Assembly (NCBI GenBank): GCA_949297125.1
Contig: CASFRS010000018.1
Coordinates: forward strand, 60,952 to 124,951
Reading direction: 5' to 3'
Length of the DNA stretch: 64,000 nt
Source: an uncultured Bacteroidales bacterium
Lineage (GTDB): Bacteria > Bacteroidota > Bacteroidia > Bacteroidales > G3-4614
The notes below the pieces were generated by a model. The model had not been told where the DNA came from and made no database searches. It saw only the letters and a list, made by a program, of their open reading frames with translations. Below are positions 25,555 through 34,388 of the stretch, one piece after another; position 1 is the first letter of the stretch, and each line of letters begins with the position of its first letter. Position numbers and translations under genes: made by a program.

Positions 25555-27504
25555 TTACATCTCCGCAAGTTCTTTCTGCGCGGCTTCCAGTTTTTCCGTC
25601 TGTTCGCTCCAGAAATCCATCATTGATGAGAGTTCGCGATTCAGTTCGCCGTGCTGCTGGCAGAGGTCTATATTTGAGAATCCTTCGGGCGTGGCCAGCA
25701 CTTTCTCAATCTCCGCTATTTTTTCCTCAATCTTCTGGACCCTCTTTTCCGCATCATTTACACAGTTCTGCAACTGTTTTATGCGCCGTTGTATCTCCTT
25801 CCGTTTCAGATAATCGGCCTTATTGTCGGAAATCTCCCTGACAGCCGGTTTGCTGTCTTGCTGTTCTGCTTTTTTCTTTTCAAGTTCTTTAAGCGAATCA
25901 ATCTTGCGCCTCTGCAGGAAATCGTATATACCGCCGATATGTTCGGTAACTTTCCCTCCGCCGAATTCGTACACTTTGGAAACCAGCCCGTCGAGGAATT
26001 CCCTGTCGTGCGAAACGAGTATTACCGTTCCGTCAAATGCCGCAACAGCCTGTTTCAGCACCTCTTTGGTAGATATGTCCAGATGATTGGTAGGCTCGTC
26101 GAGAATCAGCAGGTTGACCGGCTCGAGCAACAGCTTTATCATTGCAAGGCGCGCCCTTTCTCCGCCGGAGAGGACCTTCACCTTTTTGTCGGAAGCCTCT
26201 CCGCCGAACATGAATGCGCCCAGTATATCGCGGATTTTCGTCCTTATGTCGCCAACGGCAACACGGTCGACAGTATCGAATACCGTAACCTCGCCGTCCA
26301 ATAACTGAGCCTGATTCTGGGCATAATAGCCTATCTTTACATTATGCCCGATCTTGAGCGTCCCCTCATAGTCGGTCTGCCCCATTATACACTTTACAAG
26401 GGTGGTCTTACCTTCGCCGTTTTTTCCGACAAAAGCAATCTTCTCGCCGCGTTTCAACGTAAACGTGGCATTTGAAAATATACGGCGGCTTCCGTAACAT
26501 TTCCCCACACCGTCAAGTATTAGCGGATAATCGCCCGAACGGGGGGCGGGAGGGAATTTCAGATTCAGCCTCGACCGGTCGACTTCATCGACCTCGATCC
26601 TTTCAATCTTTGCAAGCTGCTTGATGCGCGACTGCACCTGTACCGATTTTGTAGCCTTATACCGGAAACGCTCTATAAACTCCTCGGTATCCTTGATCTG
26701 CTTCTGTTGGTTTTCATACGCCCTCATCTGCTGTTCAAGACGTTCGGCACGGAGTTCGAGATATTTGGAATAGTTTACCTTGTAATCGTATATGTGTCCC
26801 AGCGATATTTCTATGGTACGGTTGGTAACGTTGTCGATAAACGCGCGGTCGTGCGATACGAGCATCACCGTACTTCCGCTCGAGGCAAGGAACTCTTCCA
26901 GCCACTGAATCGACTCGATGTCGAGATGGTTCGTAGGCTCGTCCAACAACAGCAGGTCGGGACGTTTAAGAAGTATTTTGGCCAACTCTATACGCATGCG
27001 CCAGCCGCCGCTGAATTCCGATGTGGGACGGTCAAAATCGCTGCGTAAAAAACCCAGGCCCAACAGCGTCTTTTCAATCTCAGCCTGATAATTGGCACCG
27101 CCTATAATAGAAATTCTTTCATTTGCAGAAGTAAGTTCGTCAATAAGCGCATGATATTCCGCCGACTCGTAATCATCCCGTCTGCCCAATTCTTCATTTA
27201 TAGCCGTAATACGCTCCTGTAACCTGAAAATATCGGAAAAGGCCTCTTCCGTTTCGGCATACAGCGTTTTCGTATCTGTTACCGGCATTTGCTGGGGCAG
27301 ATAGCCGACAGTCATGTCCTTGGGGTAATTTACCGCTCCACGCGTAGGCTTCTGAACCCCGGCTATTATTTTCAGCATGGTTGATTTGCCTGCGCCGTTA
27401 CGCCCGACAAGGGCTATCCTGTCCCGCTTGTTTATTACGTACGAGATATTGTCGAACAACACGGTAACCCCGAACTCGACAGATAATGCATCAACGGATA
27501 TCAT
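25555..27504 (-). CDS. ABC-F family ATPase (Uup/YheS type)
   Basis: Soluble twin-ATPase acting on ribosomes. First Walker A GRNGAGKST at 34-42, second GKNGEGKTT around 365. There are two signatures (SGGWRMRIELAKIL, SGGERARLAMIKLL), a linker with basic helices between, and a C-terminal coiled coil of about 90 residues. The start MISVDALSVEFG is chosen over an upstream Met nine codons earlier because it matches the family N-terminus. Housekeeping or antibiotic-protective roles cannot be told apart here; full conservation suggests housekeeping. Confidence 0.93.
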   Translation of the reverse strand: MISVDALSVEFGVTVLFDNISYVINKRDRIALVGRNGAGKSTMLKIIAGVQKPTRGAVNYPKDMTVGYLPQQMPVTDTKTLYAETEEAFSDIFRLQERITAINEELGRRDDYESAEYHALIDELTSANERISIIGGANYQAEIEKTLLGLGFLRSDFDRPTSEFSGGWRMRIELAKILLKRPDLLLLDEPTNHLDIESIQWLEEFLASSGSTVMLVSHDRAFIDNVTNRTIEISLGHIYDYKVNYSKYLELRAERLEQQMRAYENQQKQIKDTEEFIERFRYKATKSVQVQSRIKQLAKIERIEVDEVDRSRLNLKFPPAPRSGDYPLILDGVGKCYGSRRIFSNATFTLKRGEKIAFVGKNGEGKTTLVKCIMGQTDYEGTLKIGHNVKIGYYAQNQAQLLDGEVTVFDTVDRVAVGDIRTKIRDILGAFMFGGEASDKKVKVLSGGERARLAMIKLLLEPVNLLILDEPTNHLDISTKEVLKQAVAAFDGTVILVSHDREFLDGLVSKVYEFGGGKVTEHIGGIYDFLQRRKIDSLKELEKKKAEQQDSKPAVREISDNKADYLKRKEIQRRIKQLQNCVNDAEKRVQKIEEKIAEIEKVLATPEGFSNIDLCQQHGELNRELSSMMDFWSEQTEKLEAAQKELAEM

Positions 27505-27583
27505 ATGGTAAAATGACAAGTTATATGACAATGCCCCTCGCCATTTGTCAAATGCGCTGAAGAGTCATCTCAAAAAAGCAGTG

Positions 27584-27591
27584 CAAAGTTA
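27584..27591 (-). promoter_or_regulatory. Promoter -7 box of the ABC-F gene
   Basis: The minus strand reads TAACTTTG, 80 bp before the start codon. Confidence 0.5.
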
Positions 27592-27689
27592 AAAATTTTA
27601 CCTGGCATTTTATAACCGGCCACTATCTGTATCCTTCCTATGAATTATAAGTCTTGCGCAACCAGTCATCTCACGCGCAAAAAAATACT

Positions 27690-27717
27690 CGGCAGCAAGG
27701 CCTTGCCGAAACTTTTT
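27690..27717 (+). terminator. Terminator-like hairpin without an obvious upstream gene
   Basis: The palindromic core GCAAGGCCTTGC inside CGGC/GCCG arms is followed by ACTTTTTCCT. No plus-strand gene precedes it, so it may be a remnant. Confidence 0.35.
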
Positions 27718-27770
27718 CCTATTTTTGTATCGGGAAGGAGTTATCTTCTTTCCAAGACATATTAGAAAAG

Positions 27771-27948
27771 AAAGAAGCGTTATGCTTATCTTGTAAGTTG
27801 GAAACCTGAGAAATTTCTGAAATGTGTACAAGGATGGCATGGCGGTCCTCACGTTATGGCGTGGGCTGCTGATATTACATCTGTACACAGGGTTTTCTCA
27901 GGACCTCTAACTTAGGATGCAGTATAGCAGTTCCACGCTTCGTTGTTT
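27771..27948 (+). repeat. Structured element copy A upstream of a lipoprotein gene
   Basis: The first 98 nt (27771-27868) are identical to copy B (29220-29317). The outer arms GAAGCGT (27774-27780) and ACGCTTC (27935-27941) pair. Inside, CCTGAGAA (left) pairs with TTCTCAGG and TAAGTT with AACTTA. The apical part CTCACG-TTATGG-CGTGGG can form a hairpin. The 3' half differs from copy B yet keeps complementarity to the same 5' strand. It ends 47 bp before the lipoprotein start. Orientation is inferred from the downstream gene. Confidence 0.75.
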
Positions 27949-27995
27949 AACAGGTAAATGTTCTTGGGAACTGGAGGACAATATGTAGAATAAAA

Positions 27996-28421
27996 ATGAA
28001 GAACTTTATGTTGCCCTTTTTGTTATTTCCCCTTTTTGCAATAGTCGGTTGTGCGGACAATGCGTTTAAATCGGGAACAAAAAAGGCAGAAGATCAAAAA
28101 ACGCTAGTACAGGCATATACCATAGAACGGTATAAACTCTTCCCAACGCAAAACATGTGGACATTTATCAAACTTGACACGCAAACAGGTCAAATGTGGC
28201 AATTGCAGTATAGTGTAAATAATGATAAAGGACGTTTTGAGTATGACCTTAATCCTAATGCACTTGTTATTGATGACAATGGTGTCAATGGCCGCTTTGA
28301 ACTTTACCCAACTCAAAATATTTACAACTTTATCCTTCTTGATAAAATAGAAGGGAAAACATGGCAGGTTCAATGGTCATTTGATGCAGAAAATCGTGCC
28401 GTTCTTCCTATCAGTAAATAA
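27996..28421 (+). CDS. Small lipoprotein with two tandem WQ repeats
   Basis: 141 residues. The lipoprotein signal ends AIVGC (Cys19). The mature part holds two similar units of about 40-45 residues: RYKLFPTQNMWTFIKLD followed by TGQMWQLQYS, then RFELYPTQNIYNFILLD followed by GKTWQVQWS. Function unknown; the repeats look like small beta-rich domains. Composition is AT-richer than the flanking housekeeping genes. Structured element A lies directly upstream. Confidence 0.8.
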   Translation: MKNFMLPFLLFPLFAIVGCADNAFKSGTKKAEDQKTLVQAYTIERYKLFPTQNMWTFIKLDTQTGQMWQLQYSVNNDKGRFEYDLNPNALVIDDNGVNGRFELYPTQNIYNFILLDKIEGKTWQVQWSFDAENRAVLPISK

Positions 28422-28458
28422 AATGCAATTTGATAGTCTATATATTACGATCTGAATT

Positions 28459-29040
28459 ATGAAAAAAGTTTTATTTTCGCTGTTTCTCGCATTTACAATA
28501 GTTGCAACAGCATCTGCCCAAGAAGAATCAGAACATCTTACATTCAAAGGTATCCCAATCGAGGGAAGCATGACCGAGTTCTGCCAAAAGTTAAGGACCA
28601 AAGGCTTTACCTCTATTGGACGAGAAAACAACATCGCTTTGTTTACAGGCGATTTTACCGGACGTGAAGCTACAGTAGGCGTAACAGCAACAGACGATGG
28701 AAAAAATGTTTTTGCCATAGGAGTCCTGTTTGACCCGAGCGGAGAATGGAATACCCTCGTTAATACCTATGAGTACTATAAAGATTTATATACTCGTAAA
28801 TATGGGGAACCGACTGTTTCAAAAGAAGAGAATCCTGCCTTGTCTGATTCCAATACAGCTTTAATGGCAGAAGTTTATCAAGGAACAGTTACGTATGGTA
28901 GTGCCTGGGAAGTTGCGGGTGGAGACATACAGCTTTCAATTGAAAAGTCTTCAGGTCTTTATGAAGGTTTAGTGTTAATACGCTATCGTGATTCTCAAAA
29001 TGTGGAAGCCAAAATTAAAAGCGATTTGGATGACATTTAA
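28459..29040 (+). CDS. Secreted protein of unknown function
   Basis: 193 residues with a Sec signal peptide (cleavage likely after ATASA, residue 20). The mature N-terminus (LTFKGIPIEGSMTEFCQKLRTKGF) is amphipathic and suggests a compact periplasmic domain. No catalytic motif seen. It follows the WQ-repeat lipoprotein by 37 bp and is closed by a strong terminator, so the two form a small operon. Confidence 0.78.
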   Translation: MKKVLFSLFLAFTIVATASAQEESEHLTFKGIPIEGSMTEFCQKLRTKGFTSIGRENNIALFTGDFTGREATVGVTATDDGKNVFAIGVLFDPSGEWNTLVNTYEYYKDLYTRKYGEPTVSKEENPALSDSNTALMAEVYQGTVTYGSAWEVAGGDIQLSIEKSSGLYEGLVLIRYRDSQNVEAKIKSDLDDI

Positions 29041-29093
29041 AATCTAAGAGGAACAAAATAATCCCCATGCCTCGACATGATAGAATAAACTTG

Positions 29094-29168
29094 AAACGGT
29101 AATAGCGATACTTGAGAACCAAATGAAATTCAAAATCCGAGAGTTTCCTATTACCGTTTTTTTTGTAA
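29094..29168 (+). terminator. Terminator of the first lipoprotein unit
   Basis: AAACGGTAATAG (29094-29105) pairs with CTATTACCGTTT (29148-29159), with a long loop and a run of eight or more T. Confidence 0.75.
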
Positions 29169-29173
29169 ATTTG
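29166..29173 (+). promoter_or_regulatory. Candidate -7 box before structured element B
   Basis: TAAATTTG, 50 bp upstream of the element arm; the corresponding distance at copy A is 47 bp. No clear -33 TTG. Confidence 0.45.
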
Positions 29174-29219
29174 TAATTGCTGTCATAGGTCATGGACTTT
29201 CATGGCAGTTTTGAAACAT

Positions 29220-29394
29220 AAAGAAGCGTTATGCTTATCTTGTAAGTTGGAAACCTGAGAAATTTCTGAAATGTGTACAAGGATGGCATGGCGGTCCTCA
29301 CGTTATGGCGTGGGCTGTTATTGTTACATTCGCATACAAGGTTTCTACAACTTTCAAGTAAGAGTGTGGCATACAGTTCCACGCTTCGTCGTTT
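29220..29394 (+). repeat. Structured element copy B upstream of a lipoprotein gene
   Basis: The 5' 98 nt are identical to copy A at an offset of exactly 1449 bp. Outer arms GAAGCGT (29223-29229) and ACGCTTC (29381-29387). The next pairs are TATGC with GCATA, CTTGTAAGTTG with CAACTTTCAAG (one mismatch) and GAAACC with GGTTTC, giving a long imperfect hairpin. It ends about 40 bp before the start of the next lipoprotein gene. Confidence 0.8.
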
Positions 29395-29431
29395 ATATAG
29401 CTTTTATAATTATCATTAATATAGCAAACTT

Positions 29432-30097
29432 ATGAAAAAAGTTGTTGTAATCTTATCGCTCTGTGCGGTTGCATTAATTATGGCCTCCTGCACACCCTCA
29501 AACGAGGATAAAGCAGAAAATTTAGTTAAAGAGACGATTAAAGATTATCTCTATCATCCAGATTCTTATGAACCAATATCAACAAAGGTCGATAGTATGT
29601 TCATTGATGCATCAACTATCGAGCCGATTATGGAAACCTGCAGTGAGATAAGAGATTTGTTGTTTAAAATAAACAAATGTAAAAGGAATGTAAAATTGGC
29701 TGAATCATTTGTGGATATTTATGCTCCTTATGGCTATGGTTATTCTTCTCAATTCACACGCGGAGAGTATGAGCGAGCAAAAAAAGAAAAAGAGGAAGCT
29801 CAATCAGATTTGGATAAATATACAAAGAAACTTTCAGAAGAACTTGCATCTCTGAAAGTAAATGTTGCTAAATATCACAAAGGGGAATTTACTGGTTGGA
29901 TGGTAAGTCATAGATTTAGGAGTCTTTTTATTGCAGGTTCAATAACCATTCCAAGAGAAATGATTTTCTTTTGCGACAAAGAGTTCACAACTTGTGTAGG
30001 TTATGAAGCCGTAAAGTTTGAAGAATTTACAAAAGTTATCAAAATTGTAAATGAAGCAGCTTCCGATGAAGATATTATGGAGTATTTTAAGGTCTAA
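29432..30097 (+). CDS. Lipoprotein of unknown function with helical core
   Basis: 221 residues. The lipobox LIMASC puts the modified Cys at 20. The central region (about 75-150) is rich in Lys, Glu and Ala (EYERAKKEKEEAQSDLDKYT), indicating a coiled coil. The N-terminal ENLVKETIKDYLYHPDSYEPIST resembles a short motif seen in Bacteroides secreted proteins, but no family is named with confidence. AT-rich codon choice differs from the core genes. Confidence 0.75.
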   Translation: MKKVVVILSLCAVALIMASCTPSNEDKAENLVKETIKDYLYHPDSYEPISTKVDSMFIDASTIEPIMETCSEIRDLLFKINKCKRNVKLAESFVDIYAPYGYGYSSQFTRGEYERAKKEKEEAQSDLDKYTKKLSEELASLKVNVAKYHKGEFTGWMVSHRFRSLFIAGSITIPREMIFFCDKEFTTCVGYEAVKFEEFTKVIKIVNEAASDEDIMEYFKV

Positions 30098-30202
30098 GGC
30101 TTTTTTGTTATGATTTCTCGCTTTTATAGAAAGTTAAAGTACTCATGACATGCTGATTCTTATGAAGTTTCTTGTGGTATCTAAAATATAAACTAATTGC
30201 AT

Positions 30203-30706
30203 ATGATAACAATTAAAAAAATATTTTTTGCAGTCTGCGGTATTTTAATGTTAGGAAGTTGTATATCTCCACTTAGACTGCCTGTGATTGTCAAGAACGC
30301 ACCTATTGAACCTTTTAAGTACGCATATATTTCTCCCACAAAAGAACTGACTTCAAGTAGCGGTGAAACATATGGCGGACAATATGGCGTATATGGATAT
30401 TCAACGACAAAAAGTGTCAATCCAAGAGATATTATTGCAGGGATATTGATTAAAGAGGGGTTTATAATATTGCCTGAACTTAAATCAGAGTTGTCTCATG
30501 AGACCTTAATTGTGAATTACGGTGAAAGCGGTAGGCGGAATAGAGGATTAGGTTATACAATTGAAGTAACAATTCAATTTATTTCTGCCGAGACGAAACA
30601 ATTGATATGTTCTTGCACTGCAGAAGGACAAGGCGAAACAGAAGCGGACGACATCCGTCAAGCCATTAGACGAGCTTTGGATGGATTATTCCATAATAAT
30701 CAATAA
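30203..30706 (+). CDS. Lipoprotein of unknown function
   Basis: 167 residues from ATG 30203. The signal peptide has lipobox LMLGSC (Cys20). The mature protein has KYAYISPTKELTSSSGETYGG and a C-terminal helix AEADDIR-like (DDIRQAIRRALDGLF), a pattern typical of small outer-membrane-associated DUF4136-like proteins, although the assignment is uncertain. Part of the AT-rich island. Confidence 0.72.
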   Translation: MITIKKIFFAVCGILMLGSCISPLRLPVIVKNAPIEPFKYAYISPTKELTSSSGETYGGQYGVYGYSTTKSVNPRDIIAGILIKEGFIILPELKSELSHETLIVNYGESGRRNRGLGYTIEVTIQFISAETKQLICSCTAEGQGETEADDIRQAIRRALDGLFHNNQ

Positions 30707-30721
30707 ACCGCAATTATAAAC

Positions 30722-30820
30722 ATGAAGGAGTTTATATCCTTATTTATTATAGTAATTTCTTATGCTCAAAATAATATTATGCTTGATACATATACAGGCA
30801 GGAATTGGCAGTTAGTATGA
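30722..30820 (+). pseudogene. Truncated relative of the WQ-repeat protein
   Basis: A 32-codon frame with a signal-like N-terminus (MKEFISLFIIVISYAQ) followed directly by LDTYTGRNWQLV and a stop. The last part matches LDTQTGQMWQLQ of the lipoprotein at 27996. It looks like a family member reduced to signal peptide plus half a repeat. Confidence 0.5.
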
Positions 30821-30865
30821 AAGGCAAAGATTACAAATGTATTGAAAAACCTAAAAAATATAATC

Positions 30866-31240
30866 ATGAAAAAGGCTCTATTGTTTATTGGTGGATTCGT
30901 AACAGGAATTGTAGCAACAATCTTGGTATCTGCTTTTATTGGTGCCGCAATTCAAGCCGACGATGGATTCCCGGGGCTTACGCTGTTTCCTGAAAAGGGG
31001 GATTGTATAACAACTTCCGGTGCAATAACAGTATTTCAGGTTCTGGCACCGGATGTTGCTTTGGCATTGACAGACGAGGACTATTCTGTAGTTATGCTTA
31101 CCAATTACGATAACAAATATTATTATGACGGGCAAAAAATCGAAATCCCATCAGGTAAGTGCGCAAGGCAGATAGGTACATATCGATACACAACTAAAGG
31201 CGAAAGAGTTAAAACTGTCCCGGCTGTCGTAATCGAGTAA
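30866..31240 (+). CDS. Membrane-anchored small protein of unknown function
   Basis: 124 residues from ATG 30866. One N-terminal hydrophobic helix (about 4-28, LFIGGFVTGIVATILVSAF) is followed by a beta-rich soluble domain (GDCITTSGAITVFQVL, NKYYYDGQKIEIP). No known motif. Last gene of the AT-rich island. Confidence 0.65.
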   Translation: MKKALLFIGGFVTGIVATILVSAFIGAAIQADDGFPGLTLFPEKGDCITTSGAITVFQVLAPDVALALTDEDYSVVMLTNYDNKYYYDGQKIEIPSGKCARQIGTYRYTTKGERVKTVPAVVIE

Positions 31241-31482
31241 ATAATTCTATATGCCTATGGCTTGACAGAAATGGCAACCTTTGCAAGGATAAAAACAGCA
31301 ATGGGGAAATACTTCCCTGTCCGAGGTTGCTCCTGTATCTTTTTGTTGCACAATCCTCAACGATATTGTTCTGTAAAAACCACGTTGCCGGGGCAGCGGA
31401 TAGTGTCGGCGGCATGCAAGGTTATTACGCGTATTTTTAGTAAAATTGCAACTGAATGTGAACAGCCGCAAATTAGAGAATT

Positions 31483-34332
31483 GTGAAGCCTTTTTTATAC
31501 AGCGTAGCAGAGACCGTATACAACAGGATAGGGGAGAATATCCGAAATTATGCATTTGTATTTCCTAACAGAAGAGCCGGAATATTTTTCGGCAAATATT
31601 TGGGCGATATTGCAGGCAAACCGGTTTTTTCACCTTCCGTATTTACTATAAGCGACTTTTTTGCGTCCTTGTCGGAATACACACTGATTGACAGGGTAGA
31701 GATGCTGTTTGTCATGTACAGGCATTACAGGGAACTATCAAGGACAAAGGAGAGTTTCGATGATTTTGTATATTGGGGCGACATCCTTATAAACGATTTC
31801 AACGATATAGACAAGTATATGGTCGATGCCTCGGCTCTATTCTCGAACATAAAAGAACTGAAAGAGATTGATGCGCATTTCGGCCTGCCGCTTACGGAGG
31901 AGCAGTTGAAATTCATAGGTCGTTTCTGCGACAGTTTCAAAAACCCTGCATCGAGCGACAAAACGCAAAACTTCATAGCATTGTGGAATATCCTGTACAG
32001 GCTCTATTCGGGGGTAAGGGAAGAACTCGAGGTTTCAGGAAAGGCATACGAAGGGATGTTGATGCGGGATGTTGCAGAAAAAATGGCGTGCGGAAAGATA
32101 CCCGTTCCGTATACCGGGGTTGTATTTGTAGGGTTCAACCTTCTCACACCTGCGGAAGAGGGTCTTATGATGGCTCTTAAAATATCTGGTAAGGGAGACT
32201 ATTATTGGGATTCCAACTCCCCTGCGCTTAAAGACCCTTACAACAAGGCTGCCGCGTTTCTTTCAGACAACATAAAGAAGTTCCCTTCGCGCTACGAATG
32301 TGCCGAAGGGGCAGTAACTGCATATCCGAAAGTAGAGGTAACCGGTGTCCCGTCCAACATAGGACAGGCAAAATATGCAGGGAAAATATTGTCGAGACTC
32401 TCCGCCGGGGACGGCATACACTCTGAAAAGAGCCTTAATACGGCCGTAATCCTCCCCGATGAACGCCTGTTGCTTCCCATGCTTTACTCTATTCCCGAAA
32501 AATACACCGATATAAACGTAACAATGGGATATCCGCTGAGCGAAACGCCGCTGGCCGGTTTCTTCAGGCTTCTTTTCGACATGCAGAAACGTATCCGCAC
32601 AGACTCGGAAAACCGCATATCATTTTATTACAGGAACATACTTTCCGTACTCTCCAGCCCGTACGTAATGCGCAAGTTCGGGGAAAAGGCGCTGGAGTTA
32701 GAAGCTGAGATAAAAGCCGGCAACAAGGTGTATGTAAAGGAGGCGGAGATACCCGAAGAGTTGCGATACATATTCAGGCATATCGCTGATGTCCCGCAGG
32801 CCATAGAGTATATTAAGGGGATAATAGCGATGTTGTCGCACGGCGGCAATAACGGCAAGGGCAGCGTTTCCCCGCTTGAAAAGGAATTCCTGTACCAATA
32901 CGATACGACCATAAACAAACTGCGCCCGCTGTGCAAAAACGAGGAGATGACTCCCGATACCTTTTTCAGGCTTCTGCAGAAAATATCATCGGGGACAAAA
33001 GTGTCATTCAAGGGCGAGCCGCTTTCCGGACTGCAAATAATGGGGGTTCTCGAAACAAGAGGTCTCGACTTTGAAAACATAATAATCCTGTCGGTGAACG
33101 AAGGGGTGTTCCCGGCGGGAAAACCAGCGGAGACGTTCATTCCCTACAATCTGCGTATGGGATTCGGGCTTTCCGTATCGGAACACCGCGACAGTATAAC
33201 CGCATATTATTTTTACAGGCTGATTGCAAGGGCAAAACGGGTATACCTGATATACGATACGCGAGCCGAAGGGTTGCGCACTGGCGAAGTCAGCCGGTTC
33301 GTATACCAACTCAAATACCAGTACCTCCACAAGAAACCGGACCTGCTGAATGAAAAAGAAATAAGTTACAGAATATATACTGGCGACAGCCGTAACATTG
33401 AAATAGGTAAAACAGGGACCGTATACGAAAAGATGTTGTCTTTTGCAAAAGACGGAGGCGGGGCATTGTCGGCAAGTGCATTGAACACATACATCGACTG
33501 CCCGCTTAAATTTTACCTTACTTATGTGGAACAGATAGAGGAGGAAGAGGATGTTATGGAAGATCTGGATGCCGCCACATACGGCACCATATACCATGGC
33601 ATTATTCACGACCTTTACGTGCGGCTGAAAGGCAAGGCCGTTACCCGCGACATGCTTACGGCATTAAAAAACGACGACGCCCTTATTACGGAACTGCTGG
33701 AAAAAGGTTTCGCAGAGACGTATTTCAAAAGCGGCAAACCGAAACGCCTTACAGGACGCCTGTTCCTGCGCGGGGAGATTATACGCAAAATGGTAAAGCG
33801 GACACTCGACATAGATGCGGACAGGACGCCTTTTACGTTTGTCGATTCCGAGTTGAAGATAAAGGACAAGATAGATGCCGGAGACGGCATGAGTATAAAC
33901 CTGAAAGGGTTTATCGACAGGGTCGACAAGACCGGCAATACTACCAATATTATAGACTACAAGAGCGGCAATGCCGAACTGAAGTTCGGTTCGATTGAAT
34001 CGCTCTTTTCTTCCAGCGACAAGAAACGCAACAAAGCCGTGTTCCAGCTCTTTTTCTACGCGCTTTTATATCTGCAGGAAGAGCCCGCTGCCATTTGCCC
34101 AGGCATATACTCTTTAAGGAAATATTACGATTCGGATTTTTCCTGGAACATATACTGCAAAAAGGAGAGAATCGACGACATTGCGGTTGCACAACGGGAT
34201 ATGCTCGACAAATATTCAGCCCTGCTGAAAGGGTGCATTTCGGAAATATTCGACAGAAGCATACCGTTCAGGCAGACCGACAATAAAGATGCCTGCATTC
34301 ATTGCCAGTTCCGTACCGTTTGCCGAAGGTAA
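31483..34332 (+). CDS. AddB-like helicase/nuclease subunit, PD-(D/E)XK family
   Basis: 949 residues, GTG start. The C-terminal nuclease has GFIDRVD and IIDYKSG (the D and DxK active-site acids). Cys673, Cys938, Cys941 and Cys947 (CIHCQFRTVC) match the iron-sulfur staple of AddB nucleases. No Walker A is evident in the N-terminal domain (AFVFPNRRAGIFF), so the helicase part is probably inactive, as in many AddB-type partners. The expected AddA helicase is not adjacent. Role: processing of double-strand ends for recombination. Confidence 0.85.
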   Translation: MKPFLYSVAETVYNRIGENIRNYAFVFPNRRAGIFFGKYLGDIAGKPVFSPSVFTISDFFASLSEYTLIDRVEMLFVMYRHYRELSRTKESFDDFVYWGDILINDFNDIDKYMVDASALFSNIKELKEIDAHFGLPLTEEQLKFIGRFCDSFKNPASSDKTQNFIALWNILYRLYSGVREELEVSGKAYEGMLMRDVAEKMACGKIPVPYTGVVFVGFNLLTPAEEGLMMALKISGKGDYYWDSNSPALKDPYNKAAAFLSDNIKKFPSRYECAEGAVTAYPKVEVTGVPSNIGQAKYAGKILSRLSAGDGIHSEKSLNTAVILPDERLLLPMLYSIPEKYTDINVTMGYPLSETPLAGFFRLLFDMQKRIRTDSENRISFYYRNILSVLSSPYVMRKFGEKALELEAEIKAGNKVYVKEAEIPEELRYIFRHIADVPQAIEYIKGIIAMLSHGGNNGKGSVSPLEKEFLYQYDTTINKLRPLCKNEEMTPDTFFRLLQKISSGTKVSFKGEPLSGLQIMGVLETRGLDFENIIILSVNEGVFPAGKPAETFIPYNLRMGFGLSVSEHRDSITAYYFYRLIARAKRVYLIYDTRAEGLRTGEVSRFVYQLKYQYLHKKPDLLNEKEISYRIYTGDSRNIEIGKTGTVYEKMLSFAKDGGGALSASALNTYIDCPLKFYLTYVEQIEEEEDVMEDLDAATYGTIYHGIIHDLYVRLKGKAVTRDMLTALKNDDALITELLEKGFAETYFKSGKPKRLTGRLFLRGEIIRKMVKRTLDIDADRTPFTFVDSELKIKDKIDAGDGMSINLKGFIDRVDKTGNTTNIIDYKSGNAELKFGSIESLFSSSDKKRNKAVFQLFFYALLYLQEEPAAICPGIYSLRKYYDSDFSWNIYCKKERIDDIAVAQRDMLDKYSALLKGCISEIFDRSIPFRQTDNKDACIHCQFRTVCRR

Positions 34333-34388
34333 CAGAGCCGCCTTTGCCGTCAGGAGGGCGAAACCCTGAACAGGTACGTACCTCTTGT

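Larger units (their letters stand above)
27505..27770. other. Intergenic stretch before the lipoprotein island
   Basis: Contains the ABC-F promoter and a GC-rich palindrome followed by a T run (CGGCAGCAAGGCCTTGCCG at 27690-27708, then AAACTTTTT) resembling a terminator. A candidate box TATTTTTG lies at 27720-27727, 47 bp before the structured element. No gene is supported. Confidence 0.5.

Noticed and set aside
27610..27888. Minus-strand frame whose protein shares about 25 residues with the frame at 29200-29382
   Set aside because: The similarity follows from the identical 98-nt block of the structured elements; the frames differ outside it and neither has a start context, so an RNA or DNA element explains it better.
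27771..29394. Paired elements as a CRISPR array or insertion sequence
   Set aside because: There are only two copies with genes between them, no regular spacers, and no transposase or Cas gene in the window.
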